36,115 nucleotides of DNA from Petrachloros mirabilis ULC683 (GTDB lineage Bacteria > Cyanobacteriota > Cyanobacteriia > Thermosynechococcales > Thermosynechococcaceae), in assembly GCF_009939295.1 (NCBI RefSeq), contig NZ_WVIC01000041.1, positions 1 to 36,115 on the forward strand, given 5' to 3'. A program made the translations under genes and the position numbers. Positions 17,520-26,022 of the stretch are shown in pieces. Position 1 is the first letter of the stretch. Each line of letters starts with the position of its first letter. The notes under the pieces are model-generated. The model was not told where the DNA came from, did not search any database, and saw nothing but the letters and a program-made list of their open reading frames with translations.

Positions 17520-18284
17520 TTAGAGCGTCGTTTTCTTGGCTAATTTAGAATGAGTTGATTGGGCGTTCAGGTGGCGTTTTAGAGCCTGTTTGGCAATGCG
17601 ATTGAGGTGGAGTGTCACGATCAGGGTGGCCACCAGCCCCACCCCGCGCAGTCCCCACTGAGCCATCACCAGACTGAAGGGCATGGGCGGAGCAGATAGA
17701 TCAACCTGTTTGAATTCATGACTCAAGGCACCCATATAGGTGTAAAAAAGCGTTCCTGGCAGGATTCCCAGTGATCCCAAACTATAGTGTTTGAGGGATA
17801 TTGGGGTGAGGCCAAATATGTAGTTGGTCAAATTAAACGGAAAAAGGGGAGAGAGGCGGGTCAGCAAGACAATCTTCCATCCCTCTCGGGTCGTGGCGTC
17901 GGCGATCGCCCGAAACCGCACATCACCCTGCACTTGGCGCTGTAACCATGGGTGAGCCAGATGGCGACCGATCAAAAATGCCAGGGTTGCTCCCAAGAGA
18001 GCCGCAACCAAAACATAGGCTGTTCCCCCAATCAACCCAAAGGTATAGCCAGCCTTGATAGCCAGCAGAGAAGCCGGAACACAGAGCAACGTGGCGACGT
18101 TAAAGGACAGGATAAACATAAGGGGATTCTGTATTATCCATGCATTGAAGAACGCCTGCCAATCGATCTGAAACACCCTTTGCAGGTTCAGTCCATGAAA
18201 GGCGATCGCTCCTCCCCCAGCCAGGAGAGCTAGCAGCCAAAGCCGGAGTTGCCAGAAACGTTGCAGAAGGCGCTGGACGCTCAT
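17520..18284 (-). CDS. TVP38/TMEM64 (VTT domain) membrane protein 2
   Basis: 254 residues starting at the ATG at 18284. It has the same architecture as its neighbour: an N-terminal helix (LWLLALLAGGGAIAF), VATLLCVPASLLAIKAGYTFG, LLGATLAFLIGRHLAHPW, and the signature LLTRLSPLFPFNLTNYIFGLTPISLKHY, with a basic C-terminal tail ending KLAKKTTL. The pair are diverged paralogues, probably from tandem duplication. It is the first gene of the VTT-VTT-flavoprotein run and is preceded by a 290-bp gap with RNA-like hairpins. Confidence 0.9.
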   Translation of the reverse strand: MSVQRLLQRFWQLRLWLLALLAGGGAIAFHGLNLQRVFQIDWQAFFNAWIIQNPLMFILSFNVATLLCVPASLLAIKAGYTFGLIGGTAYVLVAALLGATLAFLIGRHLAHPWLQRQVQGDVRFRAIADATTREGWKIVLLTRLSPLFPFNLTNYIFGLTPISLKHYSLGSLGILPGTLFYTYMGALSHEFKQVDLSAPPMPFSLVMAQWGLRGVGLVATLIVTLHLNRIAKQALKRHLNAQSTHSKLAKKTTL

Positions 18285-18294
18285 ACCAGGGTTA

Positions 18295-18447
18295 GGGCAA
18301 TGGGTTCACTGCCCACCACGCTACTGCACACACCTGAAGAGAGGCTGAGAGTTCCCCAAGTTTTTGCTGATGCGGGTGAGGCGGCAGGAAACCCTCTCTG
18401 CAACACTCAGCAGATCGACCCACCGGTCTACCGAGAACCGACCAGTG
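18295..18447 (-). promoter_or_regulatory. possible structured 5' leader of the VTT-flavoprotein operon
   Basis: The 290-bp gap 18285-18574 holds no gene I can support. On the minus strand, two hairpins form: CACTGGTC/GACCGGTG (18447-18440 with 18428-18421) and GGGCAGTG/CATTGCCC (18314-18307 with 18302-18295), the latter 10 bases before the start codon. Each stem contains one G-U wobble as minus-strand RNA, which would be an A-C mismatch on the plus strand. A 7-bp pairing AGAGAGG/CCTCTCT (18399-18393 with 18344-18338) lies between them. I could not match it to a known riboswitch class. Confidence 0.35.
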
Positions 18448-18574
18448 CTAAGCGCCATAATCTTTGATTTGGCTGGGGGTGTAGGGCACGTGAGGTGAGG
18501 AACTTCCCGAGAGTTGAGTTCCCAGCGGAGCGTCGAACAGCGGCGGGGAGAGTGCCGAGACGAACAAACCCGGA

Positions 18575-19642
18575 TTACATCTTGTCCAGAAAGGGGCGTG
18601 CTAAAAAGTAACTGGCAATGGACTTGGCATCGATGACTTCACCGGAATGAATGGCGGCCTCCAACTCCCCAGGGGTCATCAGCACCGTTTCCATATCCTC
18701 ATCTTCGTCCTGGATTGGCGGCACCGGGAGAGGCTCTAAATCTTGGGCCAGAAAGGCATAGATAATTTCATCGGAGTAACCCGGTGCCAGGGGAAACTCG
18801 CCTAGGACTTGCCAGCGATGGGCCCGGTAGCCGGTTTCCTCTTCAATTTCGCGGCGAATGGTAAGCGCGGGGTCTTCGTCTTGCTCGACCGTGCCAGCCG
18901 GAAACTCCAGGAGACGACCTTCCAGGGCAAACCGATATTGCCGCAGTAAGACAAGCTGCCCCTGGGGTGTGACCGGAACGGCCAGGGCACCCCCCGGATG
19001 GCGAATGCACGACCAATCCCCCTGGCTGCCGTTGGGAAGCTGGAGGCGGTTCACTTCATAAGAAAACTTGCGGCAGCGGTAGAACAGTTGCTGTTGAAGG
19101 ATCTGAGGGGGCTCTTGAAATAGGGGCATGGTAGGCTGGGCGGCAGTTGGGAGCAGATCAACACCCGTACAGTCTACCGCCTCCAGGAGTTGTGTGAGCG
19201 TCTGACCCGAGCGGGGATCGACCCAGGTGGGGCAGATAGCCGCCAGCGGCACCAGGACAAAGGCACGCTCCTGGAGACGGGGATGGGGCAGGGTCAACTG
19301 AGGCGAGTCCAGGATCCAGTCCTCGTAAAAGAGTAAGTCGAGATCCAGGGAACGGGGTCCCCAGCGGCGGGTGCGGGTACGCCCATACTGGACTTCAATC
19401 TGATGCAGAATCCCTAACAAAGTCACCGGATCTTGACGCACGCGCAGCAGGGCACAGCCATTGATATAGTCAGGCTGCGGGGGGCCAATAGGCCGGGTCT
19501 GATACCATCGGGACTGAGCCAGTAGCTCGATGCCTGGGGTTTGACTCAGGGTTAGTAATGCCGTGTTGACAAGCTGGTAAGAATCCCCGAGATTACTGCC
19601 GATGCCAATACCTGCTTGGTAAAGGGACGGGAATTGAGTCAT
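18575..19642 (-). CDS. folK: FolK-Nudix fusion: 6-hydroxymethyl-7,8-dihydropterin pyrophosphokinase plus Nudix hydrolase
   Basis: 355 residues with two domains. Residues 1-165 are FolK (HPPK), which transfers pyrophosphate from ATP to 6-hydroxymethyl-7,8-dihydropterin in folate synthesis: GIGSNLGDS near the start, then YGRTRTRRWGPRSLDLDLLFY and LPHPRLQERAFVLVPLAAI. After a linker of about 30 residues, 190-355 is a Nudix hydrolase with a complete Nudix box (PAGTVEQDEDPALTIRREIEEETGY, split here as G-x5-E-x7-REIEEETGY, about 247-269). The region before the box (GALAVPVTPQGQLVLLRQYR) resembles ADP-ribose pyrophosphatases. HPPK alone is about 160-170 residues, so this is a real fusion with no stop between. 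The divergent neighbour is btpA. Confidence 0.9.
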   Translation of the reverse strand: MTQFPSLYQAGIGIGSNLGDSYQLVNTALLTLSQTPGIELLAQSRWYQTRPIGPPQPDYINGCALLRVRQDPVTLLGILHQIEVQYGRTRTRRWGPRSLDLDLLFYEDWILDSPQLTLPHPRLQERAFVLVPLAAICPTWVDPRSGQTLTQLLEAVDCTGVDLLPTAAQPTMPLFQEPPQILQQQLFYRCRKFSYEVNRLQLPNGSQGDWSCIRHPGGALAVPVTPQGQLVLLRQYRFALEGRLLEFPAGTVEQDEDPALTIRREIEEETGYRAHRWQVLGEFPLAPGYSDEIIYAFLAQDLEPLPVPPIQDEDEDMETVLMTPGELEAAIHSGEVIDAKSIASYFLARPFLDKM

Positions 19643-19797
19643 TGTGGGCGAACCACCAGAATATATACTGTTAATGCAGACAGCTCAGGCAGTGGCTGGA
19701 TGGCAACTGTAACGGCTCAAGCCCTTTACGACCGCCTTGTTCGCACTCAGTGTAGTGGATTTGCTCCTATTTTTTACCGCATTTGACTCAGTGACCC

Positions 19798-20652
19798 GTG
19801 GATTTACAAACTATTTTTAAATCCTCTCATCCCATTATTGGTGTTGTACACTTGCTGCCACTCCCCACCTCGCCCCGTTGGGGGGGGAGTCTTAGAGCTG
19901 TCGTAGACCGTGCTGAACAAGAGGCAGCAGCCCTGGCCGCGGGTGGGGTCGATGCCATTATTGTTGAAAACTTCTTTGATGCGCCTTTTCCCAAGGCTCA
20001 GGTTGATCCTGCTGTCGTCAGCGCCATGAGTTTGGTTGTGCAGCGACTCAAGAACTTAGTGACACTGCCCATTGGCTTGAATGTGTTACGCAATGACGCC
20101 CACAGCGCCATGGCCATTGCCGCCTGTGCCGAGGCTCAGTTTGTGCGTGTGAATGTGTTGACGGGGGTGATGGCCACTGATCAGGGGTTGATCGAGGGGC
20201 AAGCCCATCAGTTACTACGCTACCGGCGGGAACTCGGATGTGATGTCAAGATCTTGGCGGATGTCTTAGTCAAACATGCCCGACCTCTGGGGTCGCCCAA
20301 CTTGACCACAGCGGTGCAGGAAACCATTGAGCGCAGCCTAGCCGATGGAGTAATTCTGTCTGGCTGGGCCACGGGCAGCCCCCCGAGTTCAGAAGATTTG
20401 GAATTGGCCATGAATGCAGCCAATGGGGTACCCGTCTTTATTGGCAGTGGGGCAGATTGGGAAAATATTCCTCGTTTGATCCAAGCTGCTAATGGGGTGA
20501 TTGTGTCTAGCTCTCTGAAGCGCCATGGCCGCATTGAGCAGCCCATTGACCCGATTCGGGTGAGTCGCTTTGTCGAGTCTATGCGCCGCAGCCTCTCTAG
20601 TCAGGCCACAGGTCAGATGAAGCCTTCATTGGCAATGCGCTCGGATAGTTAA
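19798..20652 (+). CDS. btpA: BtpA family photosystem I biogenesis protein
   Basis: 284 residues from a GTG start. The protein is a TIM-barrel member of the BtpA/SgcQ family: IIGVVHLLPLPTSPRWGG, DAIIVENFFDAPF, LPIGLNVLRNDAHSAMAIA, AQFVRVNVLTGVMATDQG, KILADVLVKHA and PVFIGSGADWENI are typical. In Synechocystis, BtpA is a thylakoid-associated extrinsic protein needed to stabilise the PSI reaction-centre proteins, particularly at low temperature. The C-terminal tail after about 255 is variable and Ser-rich. A single-gene transcript is likely. Confidence 0.93.
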   Translation: MDLQTIFKSSHPIIGVVHLLPLPTSPRWGGSLRAVVDRAEQEAAALAAGGVDAIIVENFFDAPFPKAQVDPAVVSAMSLVVQRLKNLVTLPIGLNVLRNDAHSAMAIAACAEAQFVRVNVLTGVMATDQGLIEGQAHQLLRYRRELGCDVKILADVLVKHARPLGSPNLTTAVQETIERSLADGVILSGWATGSPPSSEDLELAMNAANGVPVFIGSGADWENIPRLIQAANGVIVSSSLKRHGRIEQPIDPIRVSRFVESMRRSLSSQATGQMKPSLAMRSDS

Positions 20653-20746
20653 CAAGGCGTTTCACAAGTAGCTGGGGATTAATCTGAAATTCAACGATCA
20701 GCAGGGCAGCGCGATCGATTCTAGGGGAGGGGGCAAAATCCATCAT

Positions 20747-20755
20747 TGCTATACT
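20747..20755 (+). promoter_or_regulatory. candidate extended -10 promoter
   Basis: TGCTATACT is an extended -10 element (TGn-TATACT, hexamer 20750-20755). No good -35 is visible. Transcription would begin near 20762, placing the palindromic repeat at the very 5' end of the DUF29 mRNA. Confidence 0.3.
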
Positions 20756-20759
20756 AGGT

Positions 20760-20813
20760 GTTCCGTCAGGAAAATTTTGAGGGGTCGCAGACCCTCAAAA
20801 TTTAACCCCCATC
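20760..20813 (+). repeat. dispersed palindromic repeat, copy 2
   Basis: A 54-bp copy of the element at 5203-5254, in opposite orientation. The first 24 bases are identical, ending in the left arm AAATTTTGAGGG (20772-20783). The right arm CCCTCAAAATTT is at 20792-20803 and the loop of 8 bases differs from copy 1. It lies between btpA and the DUF29 gene, not next to a stop codon. Confidence 0.8.
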
Positions 20814-20886
20814 AACTTCTGGGGACTCAGCTATCCTTAAAGACAAAGCTGACAGACTACTAAGCCTATCGTCAAGCAGTGGTGCC

Positions 20887-21348
20887 ATGATTAACTTAAC
20901 CACACCGGACAAAGGATTGTACGAGCAAGATCTGGCGCTCTGGTTTGCGAATACGATCACCCAATTAAAAACAGGCGATTTTGAGCAGATTGACATCAAA
21001 CATTTAGTCGAGGAAATAGAGGGTTTGGCAGGCAGGGATCGGCGAGAGCTGCAAAATCGTTTGAAAGTTTTGCTGGCTCATCTGCTCAAGCGAATCTACG
21101 TTGATTCTTCTTACGACTTTCGCGGTTGGGAAAATACAATTCGAGAGCAGCGTGACGAACTCTTGGTGCTATTGGAACAATCCCCTAGTCTCAAGTCATA
21201 CTTTTCAGAGGTGTTTGACAATGCATGGCAGCGGGCGCTAACGGATGTTCGAGCGAATTATCCAGAGGTGATCTTTCCCGATAAGTGGCACTTTGATCGG
21301 GATGTGGAGACAATCCTCACAGGAGAATTTTTATGCAACCAGTTGTAA
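20887..21348 (+). CDS. DUF29 domain-containing protein
   Basis: 153 residues with the DUF29 pattern: LYEQDLALWFANTITQLKTGDFEQID, HLVEEIEGLAGRDRRELQNRL, LLAHLLKRIYV, WENTIREQRDELLVLLEQSPSLK, and YPEVIFPDKWHFD near the end. The domain is very common in cyanobacteria, often in multiple copies, and its function is unknown. Its neighbourhood of dispersed repeats and a Uma2 gene is typical of accessory islands. Confidence 0.9.
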   Translation: MINLTTPDKGLYEQDLALWFANTITQLKTGDFEQIDIKHLVEEIEGLAGRDRRELQNRLKVLLAHLLKRIYVDSSYDFRGWENTIREQRDELLVLLEQSPSLKSYFSEVFDNAWQRALTDVRANYPEVIFPDKWHFDRDVETILTGEFLCNQL

Positions 21349-21453
21349 ACGGCATACAGTGATTTGAGGATGACTGATCGCTCCCGAACATATTGAGCAT
21401 AAGCCACCTGATACCGATCAGTTACTCCAGTAAATCACAACGGACAAATACAG

Positions 21454-21563
21454 ATATAGCGGTTCTCACCTGAGTGAGGTACGGGGTGTGGGGGTTCCAC
21501 CCCCACGCAGGGGGCACTGCCCCCTGCACCCCATGTACTCCATTAATCTGTAAACCGCTATAT
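21454..21563. mobile_element. MITE-like element with cloverleaf folding
   Basis: A 110-bp element bounded by perfect 11-bp terminal inverted repeats ATATAGCGGTT (21454-21464) and AACCGCTATAT (21553-21563). Inside are an outer stem GGGGTG/CACCCC (21483-21488, 21527-21532) and two perfect hairpins: TGGGGGT/ACCCCCA (21489-21505) and CAGGGGGC/GCCCCCTG (21508-21526). It has no coding capacity. It lies between DUF29 and the 3' end of a Uma2 gene. Confidence 0.7.
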
Positions 21564-21590
21564 AAGCTCAAAATTATTGTAGCGGCTGCG

Positions 21591-22277
21591 TTATGACTGC
21601 GATCGCGTCCCAATCCACTCAATAAATGCTGCGTGTTCGGGTGAATTTAATCCTTGCTGGAGTATCGATAATACGGTTGGCATCTCTCCAGACAACAATG
21701 CCGCTCCTGCCAGCCACAACCCTGGAAATACTGCGCTCCGCAGAATCCCCTGAGAATCGGGCTGCTGCAACACATACTCATCTGCTTTCAACACAAACCA
21801 ATCCAGTTGATTATCCAATGTGCGCCAAACGATATATTCCTGAACCCCATTGCGCCGATATGCCCGCTTCTTGTCATGCAGGTCGAGCGCCGCACTACTC
21901 GCCGCCACCTCAATCACCAATTCTGGCGCACCTTCGATGTAATCATCTGCGCTAATCGTGGCTTGTCTCCCTGGCACCAGCAGCATGGCATCCGGTTGGG
22001 GTTCATTCTCCAAATCCAGCCGTATGGTGGAATTATCACCCAAGACAATGCCAGGAGTGAAGGCTCTGTAGGTTCCCAGCCAGGTCATCAACAACCCATG
22101 TGGCTCACCATGACTTCTAATCCGCAATGCTGCTGCCATGTAAACCACTCCTTCAATCAATTCTGCTTTTTTCAACTCAGGCAGAGCATCGTAACGCCGC
22201 TCGAATTCAGCGCGAGACAAGCGATCCCCATTTTCTAAAGGAGGAATTGCGAATTGAGGCTTGGGAGTGGTAGCCAT
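21591..22277 (-). CDS. Uma2 family endonuclease-like protein (DUF820), copy 1
   Basis: 228 residues with a PD-(D/E)XK-type fold. The N-terminus (LENGDRLSRAEFERRYDALPE, then KAELIEGVVYMAA) is typical. The putative active site is QPDAMLLVPG, then APELVIEVAASS (E-x-V) and KKRAYRRNGVQEYIVW. The family is hugely expanded in cyanobacteria. A restriction-endonuclease-like fold is known but biological activity is uncertain. The second copy in this window at 28988 is only distantly similar, so they are not a recent duplication. Confidence 0.92.
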   Translation of the reverse strand: MATTPKPQFAIPPLENGDRLSRAEFERRYDALPELKKAELIEGVVYMAAALRIRSHGEPHGLLMTWLGTYRAFTPGIVLGDNSTIRLDLENEPQPDAMLLVPGRQATISADDYIEGAPELVIEVAASSAALDLHDKKRAYRRNGVQEYIVWRTLDNQLDWFVLKADEYVLQQPDSQGILRSAVFPGLWLAGAALLSGEMPTVLSILQQGLNSPEHAAFIEWIGTRSQS

Positions 22278-22373
22278 AGCACGGTGCTTGAAGAATTCTC
22301 TTATTCTAGGGGTCTGTCAGCTTTGATTTGAGGGATAGATTGAGCCAGAGAAGGAGAATGGGGGTGCGGCTTC

Positions 22374-23540
22374 TTACAGGCGAGACTTCATAAAGTCGGC
22401 AAGCCGATCGAGTCCTTTTTCCAGAGTGTTCATGTCCGTCGCGTAGGACAGGCGAATGCAGTCGTCTGCGCCAAAGGCCAATCCTGGCACGGCGGCAACG
22501 CGGTGTTCTTCTAAGAGTGTCTGGCAGAAGTCCATGGAGGACAGGCCAGCGGCACTGATGTTGGCAAAAACATAAAATGCCCCTTGGGGTTGAGGACAGG
22601 TCACCCCTGGAATGCTTCGGAGCCGCTCGATGATGTAGGTACACCGCTGGGCGAAAGCCTGGCGCATGATTTCCACGCAGTCTTGGGGGCCTTTAAGAGC
22701 TGCGATCGCACCATGCTGAGCAAAGCTACACACATTGGAAGTGGTATGACTTTGCATCCGGCCAACGGCTTGCAGCGCCTCCAGTGGCCCAGCCAGATAA
22801 CCCACCCGCCAACCGGTCATCGCATAAGCTTTGGCAAACCCATTACTAATAAAGGTACGGCTGAGCATCTCTGGGCTGAGGGCACCAATGCTGTGGTGTT
22901 GGGCACCGTCATAGATTATTTTTTCGTAAATCTCATCGGAGACCACCCACAGATCATGGGTCAAAATTACCTGAGCGAGTGCCTCTAACTCCTCAGCAGT
23001 GTAGACCATCCCAGTAGGATTGCTTGGGGAATTGAGAACCAGCAGTTTTGCCTTTGGGGTAATGGCCTGTTGTAACTGTGCTGGCGTAATCTTAAAGTTC
23101 TGCTTCAGCGTTGTGGGCAAAATCACCGGCACACCTTCGGCCAACTTCACCATTTCGGGATAGCTCAACCAGTAAGGAGCCGGAATCAGCACCTCATCTC
23201 CAGGGTTGATCAAGATCTGCATCAAATTGTGCAGTGAATGCTTGCCCCCATTGGTGACTACAATCTGGTTGGCAGCATAGGCAAGCTGATTATCCTCGCT
23301 GAGCTTTTGGGCGATGGCTTCTCGCAAACGCAGTTCGCCAGCAGCAGGGCCGTAGCGGGTTTTACCTTGATCCAGCGCATCCTTGGCCGCCTTTTTAATA
23401 TGCTCTGGGGTCTCAAAGTCTGGCTCTCCAGCACTAAAGCTACACACATCAAGGCCATCCGCCTGCATCGCCTTGGACTTGGCGGAAATAGCGAGGGTCA
23501 ACGAGGTCGGGATTTGGGTGACGCGAGCGGCCAGGTTCAT
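22374..23540 (-). CDS. aspC: PLP-dependent aminotransferase, class I (aspartate aminotransferase-like)
   Basis: 388 residues, standard for the class I gamma subgroup. The protein starts [20 protein letters not shown] and has [47 protein letters not shown], the PLP-lysine region [20 protein letters not shown], and the substrate-arginine region [10 protein letters not shown]. It transfers the amino group between aspartate and 2-oxoglutarate; the subgroup also includes prephenate aminotransferases, so the exact substrate is not certain. It lies downstream of tkt on the same strand but behind a terminator, so is probably separately transcribed. Confidence 0.9.
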   Translation of the reverse strand: MNLAARVTQIPTSLTLAISAKSKAMQADGLDVCSFSAGEPDFETPEHIKKAAKDALDQGKTRYGPAAGELRLREAIAQKLSEDNQLAYAANQIVVTNGGKHSLHNLMQILINPGDEVLIPAPYWLSYPEMVKLAEGVPVILPTTLKQNFKITPAQLQQAITPKAKLLVLNSPSNPTGMVYTAEELEALAQVILTHDLWVVSDEIYEKIIYDGAQHHSIGALSPEMLSRTFISNGFAKAYAMTGWRVGYLAGPLEALQAVGRMQSHTTSNVCSFAQHGAIAALKGPQDCVEIMRQAFAQRCTYIIERLRSIPGVTCPQPQGAFYVFANISAAGLSSMDFCQTLLEEHRVAAVPGLAFGADDCIRLSYATDMNTLEKGLDRLADFMKSRL

Positions 23541-23644
23541 GGGACTTTAATGGCTGGAAGAACAAGATCGGTTTCTTCTTTATGATTGCCTTAAGCCGTT
23601 GGACACCGCGAACAGATGATAAATTTTGTAATGATTATTTTGGC

Positions 23645-23676
23645 GCGATGGCCGAAGGCCGGTCGGAGACCATCGC
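23645..23676. repeat. palindromic repeat, GCGATGG...CCATCGC type
   Basis: The 7-bp arms GCGATGG and CCATCGC bound a 32-bp element, with inner GGCCGAAGGCC forming a second hairpin. Its right half recurs at 28927-28946 (GGCCGNTCGGAGACCATCGC, one mismatch). It lies in the 296-bp gap between the aminotransferase and tkt genes, which otherwise holds only the tkt terminator. Confidence 0.6.
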
Positions 23677-23764
23677 AGCCCCCATTGTGGGAGCGGAATC
23701 TGACTAGCAGGCTTGGGAAAGCTCTCTATGTCAGCCTATCGGAGCGTAACGACTGGCTGAGCAG

Positions 23765-23802
23765 AAAAAATCCCCCCAGAAGAGCCAACTTCTCAGGGGG
23801 AT
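23765..23802 (-). terminator. rho-independent terminator of tkt
   Basis: On the minus strand an ATCCCCC arm, an internal loop, GAAG, a six-base loop, CTTC and a GGGGGAT arm are followed by a T run (plus-strand A run 23765-23770). It starts 35 bases past the tkt stop. Confidence 0.85.
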
Positions 23803-23836
23803 AGTTCGTTACAGGAGCAGAACAATCAGAAATGGA

Positions 23837-25837
23837 CTACAGCGCCTTCGCTTTCGCCACCACGTTTTCTACGGTAAAGCCAAACTTCTCTAAGCAAACA
23901 CCACCGGGTGCAGATGCCCCAAAGCGGTCAATACTTACGGTATCACCTTCTGTTCCCACATAGCGACACCAGCCAAAGCTAGCAGCCGCTTCAACGGCCA
24001 GCCGCTTGGTGACCGCCTTGGGCAAAACCGACTCTTTGTAGGCAGCATCCTGTTCCTCAAATAATTCCGAACAGGGCATCGACACCACCCGCACATTTTT
24101 GCCCTCTGAGCGCAGTTGCTCAGCCGCTTGGACGCAAAGCCCGACCTCGCTGCCGGTGCCAATCAAAATCAAGTCTGGGGTGCCGTTGCTGTCAGAGAGA
24201 ATGTAAGCCCCTTTACTGACCGCATCAATGGAAACATTGTCAAAGTTGGGCAGGTTTTGCCGCGACAAGGCCAGGAGGGTGGGGCGCTTGCGGTTGGCGA
24301 TCGCCACCTTATAGGCTCCCGAAGCCTCATTGCCATCTGCCGGACGAATCACCAATAGGTTAGGAATGGCGCGCAGTGACGCCAGGGTTTCCACCGGCTG
24401 GTGGGTGGGGCCATCTTCGCCCAGACCAATGGAGTCATGGGTCATGACGTAAATCACCCCAGACTGGGACAGCGCCGACAGCCGAATGGCCGCCCGCATG
24501 TAGTCGGCAAAGACCAAGAAAGTGGCGCAGTAGGGAATCAAGCCCGAATTGTGCAAGAGAATGCCATTGCAGATGGCTCCCATGCCATGCTCGCGCACCC
24601 CAAAGCGGAGATTGCGGTTGCCGTACTGTCCCTTCTGGAAGTCACCTGCCCCTTTAATTTCTGTGAGGTTGGAGTGGGTGAGGTCAGCAGAGCCACCGAT
24701 CAGCTCTGGAATAGCCAGGGCTAAGGCATTCAGGCAGATTTCCGAGTGCTTGCGGCTGGCCACCCCTTTGTCTGCACTGGTGTAGGTGGGCAGGGTTTTG
24801 TCCCATCCCTGGGGCAGTTCACCTCGCAAGCGACGCTCAAAGTCAGCCGCCTCTTCGGGGTAGCGGGTGCGATAGGTGGCCAGGGTTTCCTGCCACTCAG
24901 CCTCTAAGCTAGCGCCCCGCTCTACAGCCTTACGGAAGTGACTCAGCACATCGCCAGGAATTTCAAACGGCTCGTAGTTCCAGCCCAGGTTTTCACGGGT
25001 AGCTTTGATTTCATCTCCCCCTAGGGCGGCACCGTGAACCCCAGCGGTATTGGCCTTGTTAGGGGATCCATAGCCAATGGTGGTCGTGACCTTAATCAAT
25101 GAAGGTCGATCGCTCACCGCCTTGGCCGCTTCAACAGCTTTTTGAATGGCATCTAAATCGGTGTTGCCCTCGCTCACATGCTGGACATGCCAGCCATAGG
25201 CTTCAAAGCGCTTACCCACATCTTCTGTGAAAGAAATATCGGTAGAGCCATCAATGGAAATATGATTGTCATCATAGAGGGCAATCAATTTGCCCAATCC
25301 CAAGTGCCCAGCCAGAGAGCAGGCTTCCCCAGAGACCCCTTCCATGTTGCAGCCGTCGCCTAGGATGACATAGGTGTAGTGATCTACCAATTTCAGATCG
25401 GGTTTGTTGAACTTGGCTGCTAGATGAGCCTCGGCCATGGCCAAACCGACTGCATTGGCAATTCCCTGGCCCAGGGGACCAGTGGTGACTTCGACCCCGG
25501 CGGTTTCAAAGTTTTCGGGGTGGCCGGGGGTGCTGGATCCCCACTGACGAAAATTCTTGATTTCTTCTAGGGGTACACTGTCAAAACCCGTCAAATGCAG
25601 CAGCGCATACTGCAACATACAGCCGTGTCCAGCAGAAAGCACAAAGCGATCGCGGTTAAACCACTGGGGGTTTTTGGGATTAAACCGCATGATTTTATCC
25701 CAGAGCACAAATGCCATGGGCGCTGCGCCCATAGGCAGTCCTGGGTGACCTGACTTGGCTTTTTCCACCGCATCGATAGCCAGGAAGCGAATGGAATTAA
25801 TACAAAGTTCTTCAAGGGACTGGGTGGCAACAACCAT
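23837..25837 (-). CDS. tkt: transketolase
   Basis: 666 residues, the usual length. The thiamine-diphosphate enzyme moves two-carbon units between sugar phosphates in the Calvin-Benson cycle and pentose phosphate pathway. Seen are [18 protein letters not shown], the ThDP motif [32 protein letters not shown] (about 155-186; GDG...NN-type with DDN), the middle-domain [25 protein letters not shown] with the catalytic Glu, and [17 protein letters not shown]. The C-terminal domain includes [18 protein letters not shown]. It follows fabF by 185 bp, which holds an 11-bp inverted repeat. The acpP-fabF-tkt order is well conserved in cyanobacteria. Confidence 0.97.
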   Translation of the reverse strand: MVVATQSLEELCINSIRFLAIDAVEKAKSGHPGLPMGAAPMAFVLWDKIMRFNPKNPQWFNRDRFVLSAGHGCMLQYALLHLTGFDSVPLEEIKNFRQWGSSTPGHPENFETAGVEVTTGPLGQGIANAVGLAMAEAHLAAKFNKPDLKLVDHYTYVILGDGCNMEGVSGEACSLAGHLGLGKLIALYDDNHISIDGSTDISFTEDVGKRFEAYGWHVQHVSEGNTDLDAIQKAVEAAKAVSDRPSLIKVTTTIGYGSPNKANTAGVHGAALGGDEIKATRENLGWNYEPFEIPGDVLSHFRKAVERGASLEAEWQETLATYRTRYPEEAADFERRLRGELPQGWDKTLPTYTSADKGVASRKHSEICLNALALAIPELIGGSADLTHSNLTEIKGAGDFQKGQYGNRNLRFGVREHGMGAICNGILLHNSGLIPYCATFLVFADYMRAAIRLSALSQSGVIYVMTHDSIGLGEDGPTHQPVETLASLRAIPNLLVIRPADGNEASGAYKVAIANRKRPTLLALSRQNLPNFDNVSIDAVSKGAYILSDSNGTPDLILIGTGSEVGLCVQAAEQLRSEGKNVRVVSMPCSELFEEQDAAYKESVLPKAVTKRLAVEAAASFGWCRYVGTEGDTVSIDRFGASAPGGVCLEKFGFTVENVVAKAKAL

Positions 25838-25916
25838 AGATCTAGATTCTCTACTGTTAACTGAACGGCAAGGAGCGATTGAACATCAAAAGCGGGACAA
25901 AATAAACAAGGGGCAA

Positions 25917-25969
25917 AGCAATGAGTCCCATGGCAACGTCCTGCTGGCGCGTGACAGAGACTCATTGCT
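25917..25969. repeat. 11-bp inverted repeat in the fabF-tkt spacer
   Basis: Perfect arms AGCAATGAGTC (25917-25927) and GACTCATTGCT (25959-25969) are separated by 31 bases. The element lies about 80 bases upstream of the tkt start and 50 past the fabF stop. It could be a hairpin in the intergenic RNA or an operator. There is no T run, so a simple terminator is unlikely. Confidence 0.55.
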
Positions 25970-26022
25970 CACGATGCTGGGCACTTCACCCCCTAAACAC
26001 AAGTCACACCAGTTTCTCTGCT

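Noticed and set aside
18285-18574. Cobalamin or other known riboswitch upstream of the VTT gene
   Set aside because: The conserved cores of the cobalamin, TPP, glycine and fluoride classes were looked for by eye and not found.
21807-22238. 143-residue plus-strand frame
   Set aside because: Antisense to the first Uma2 gene.
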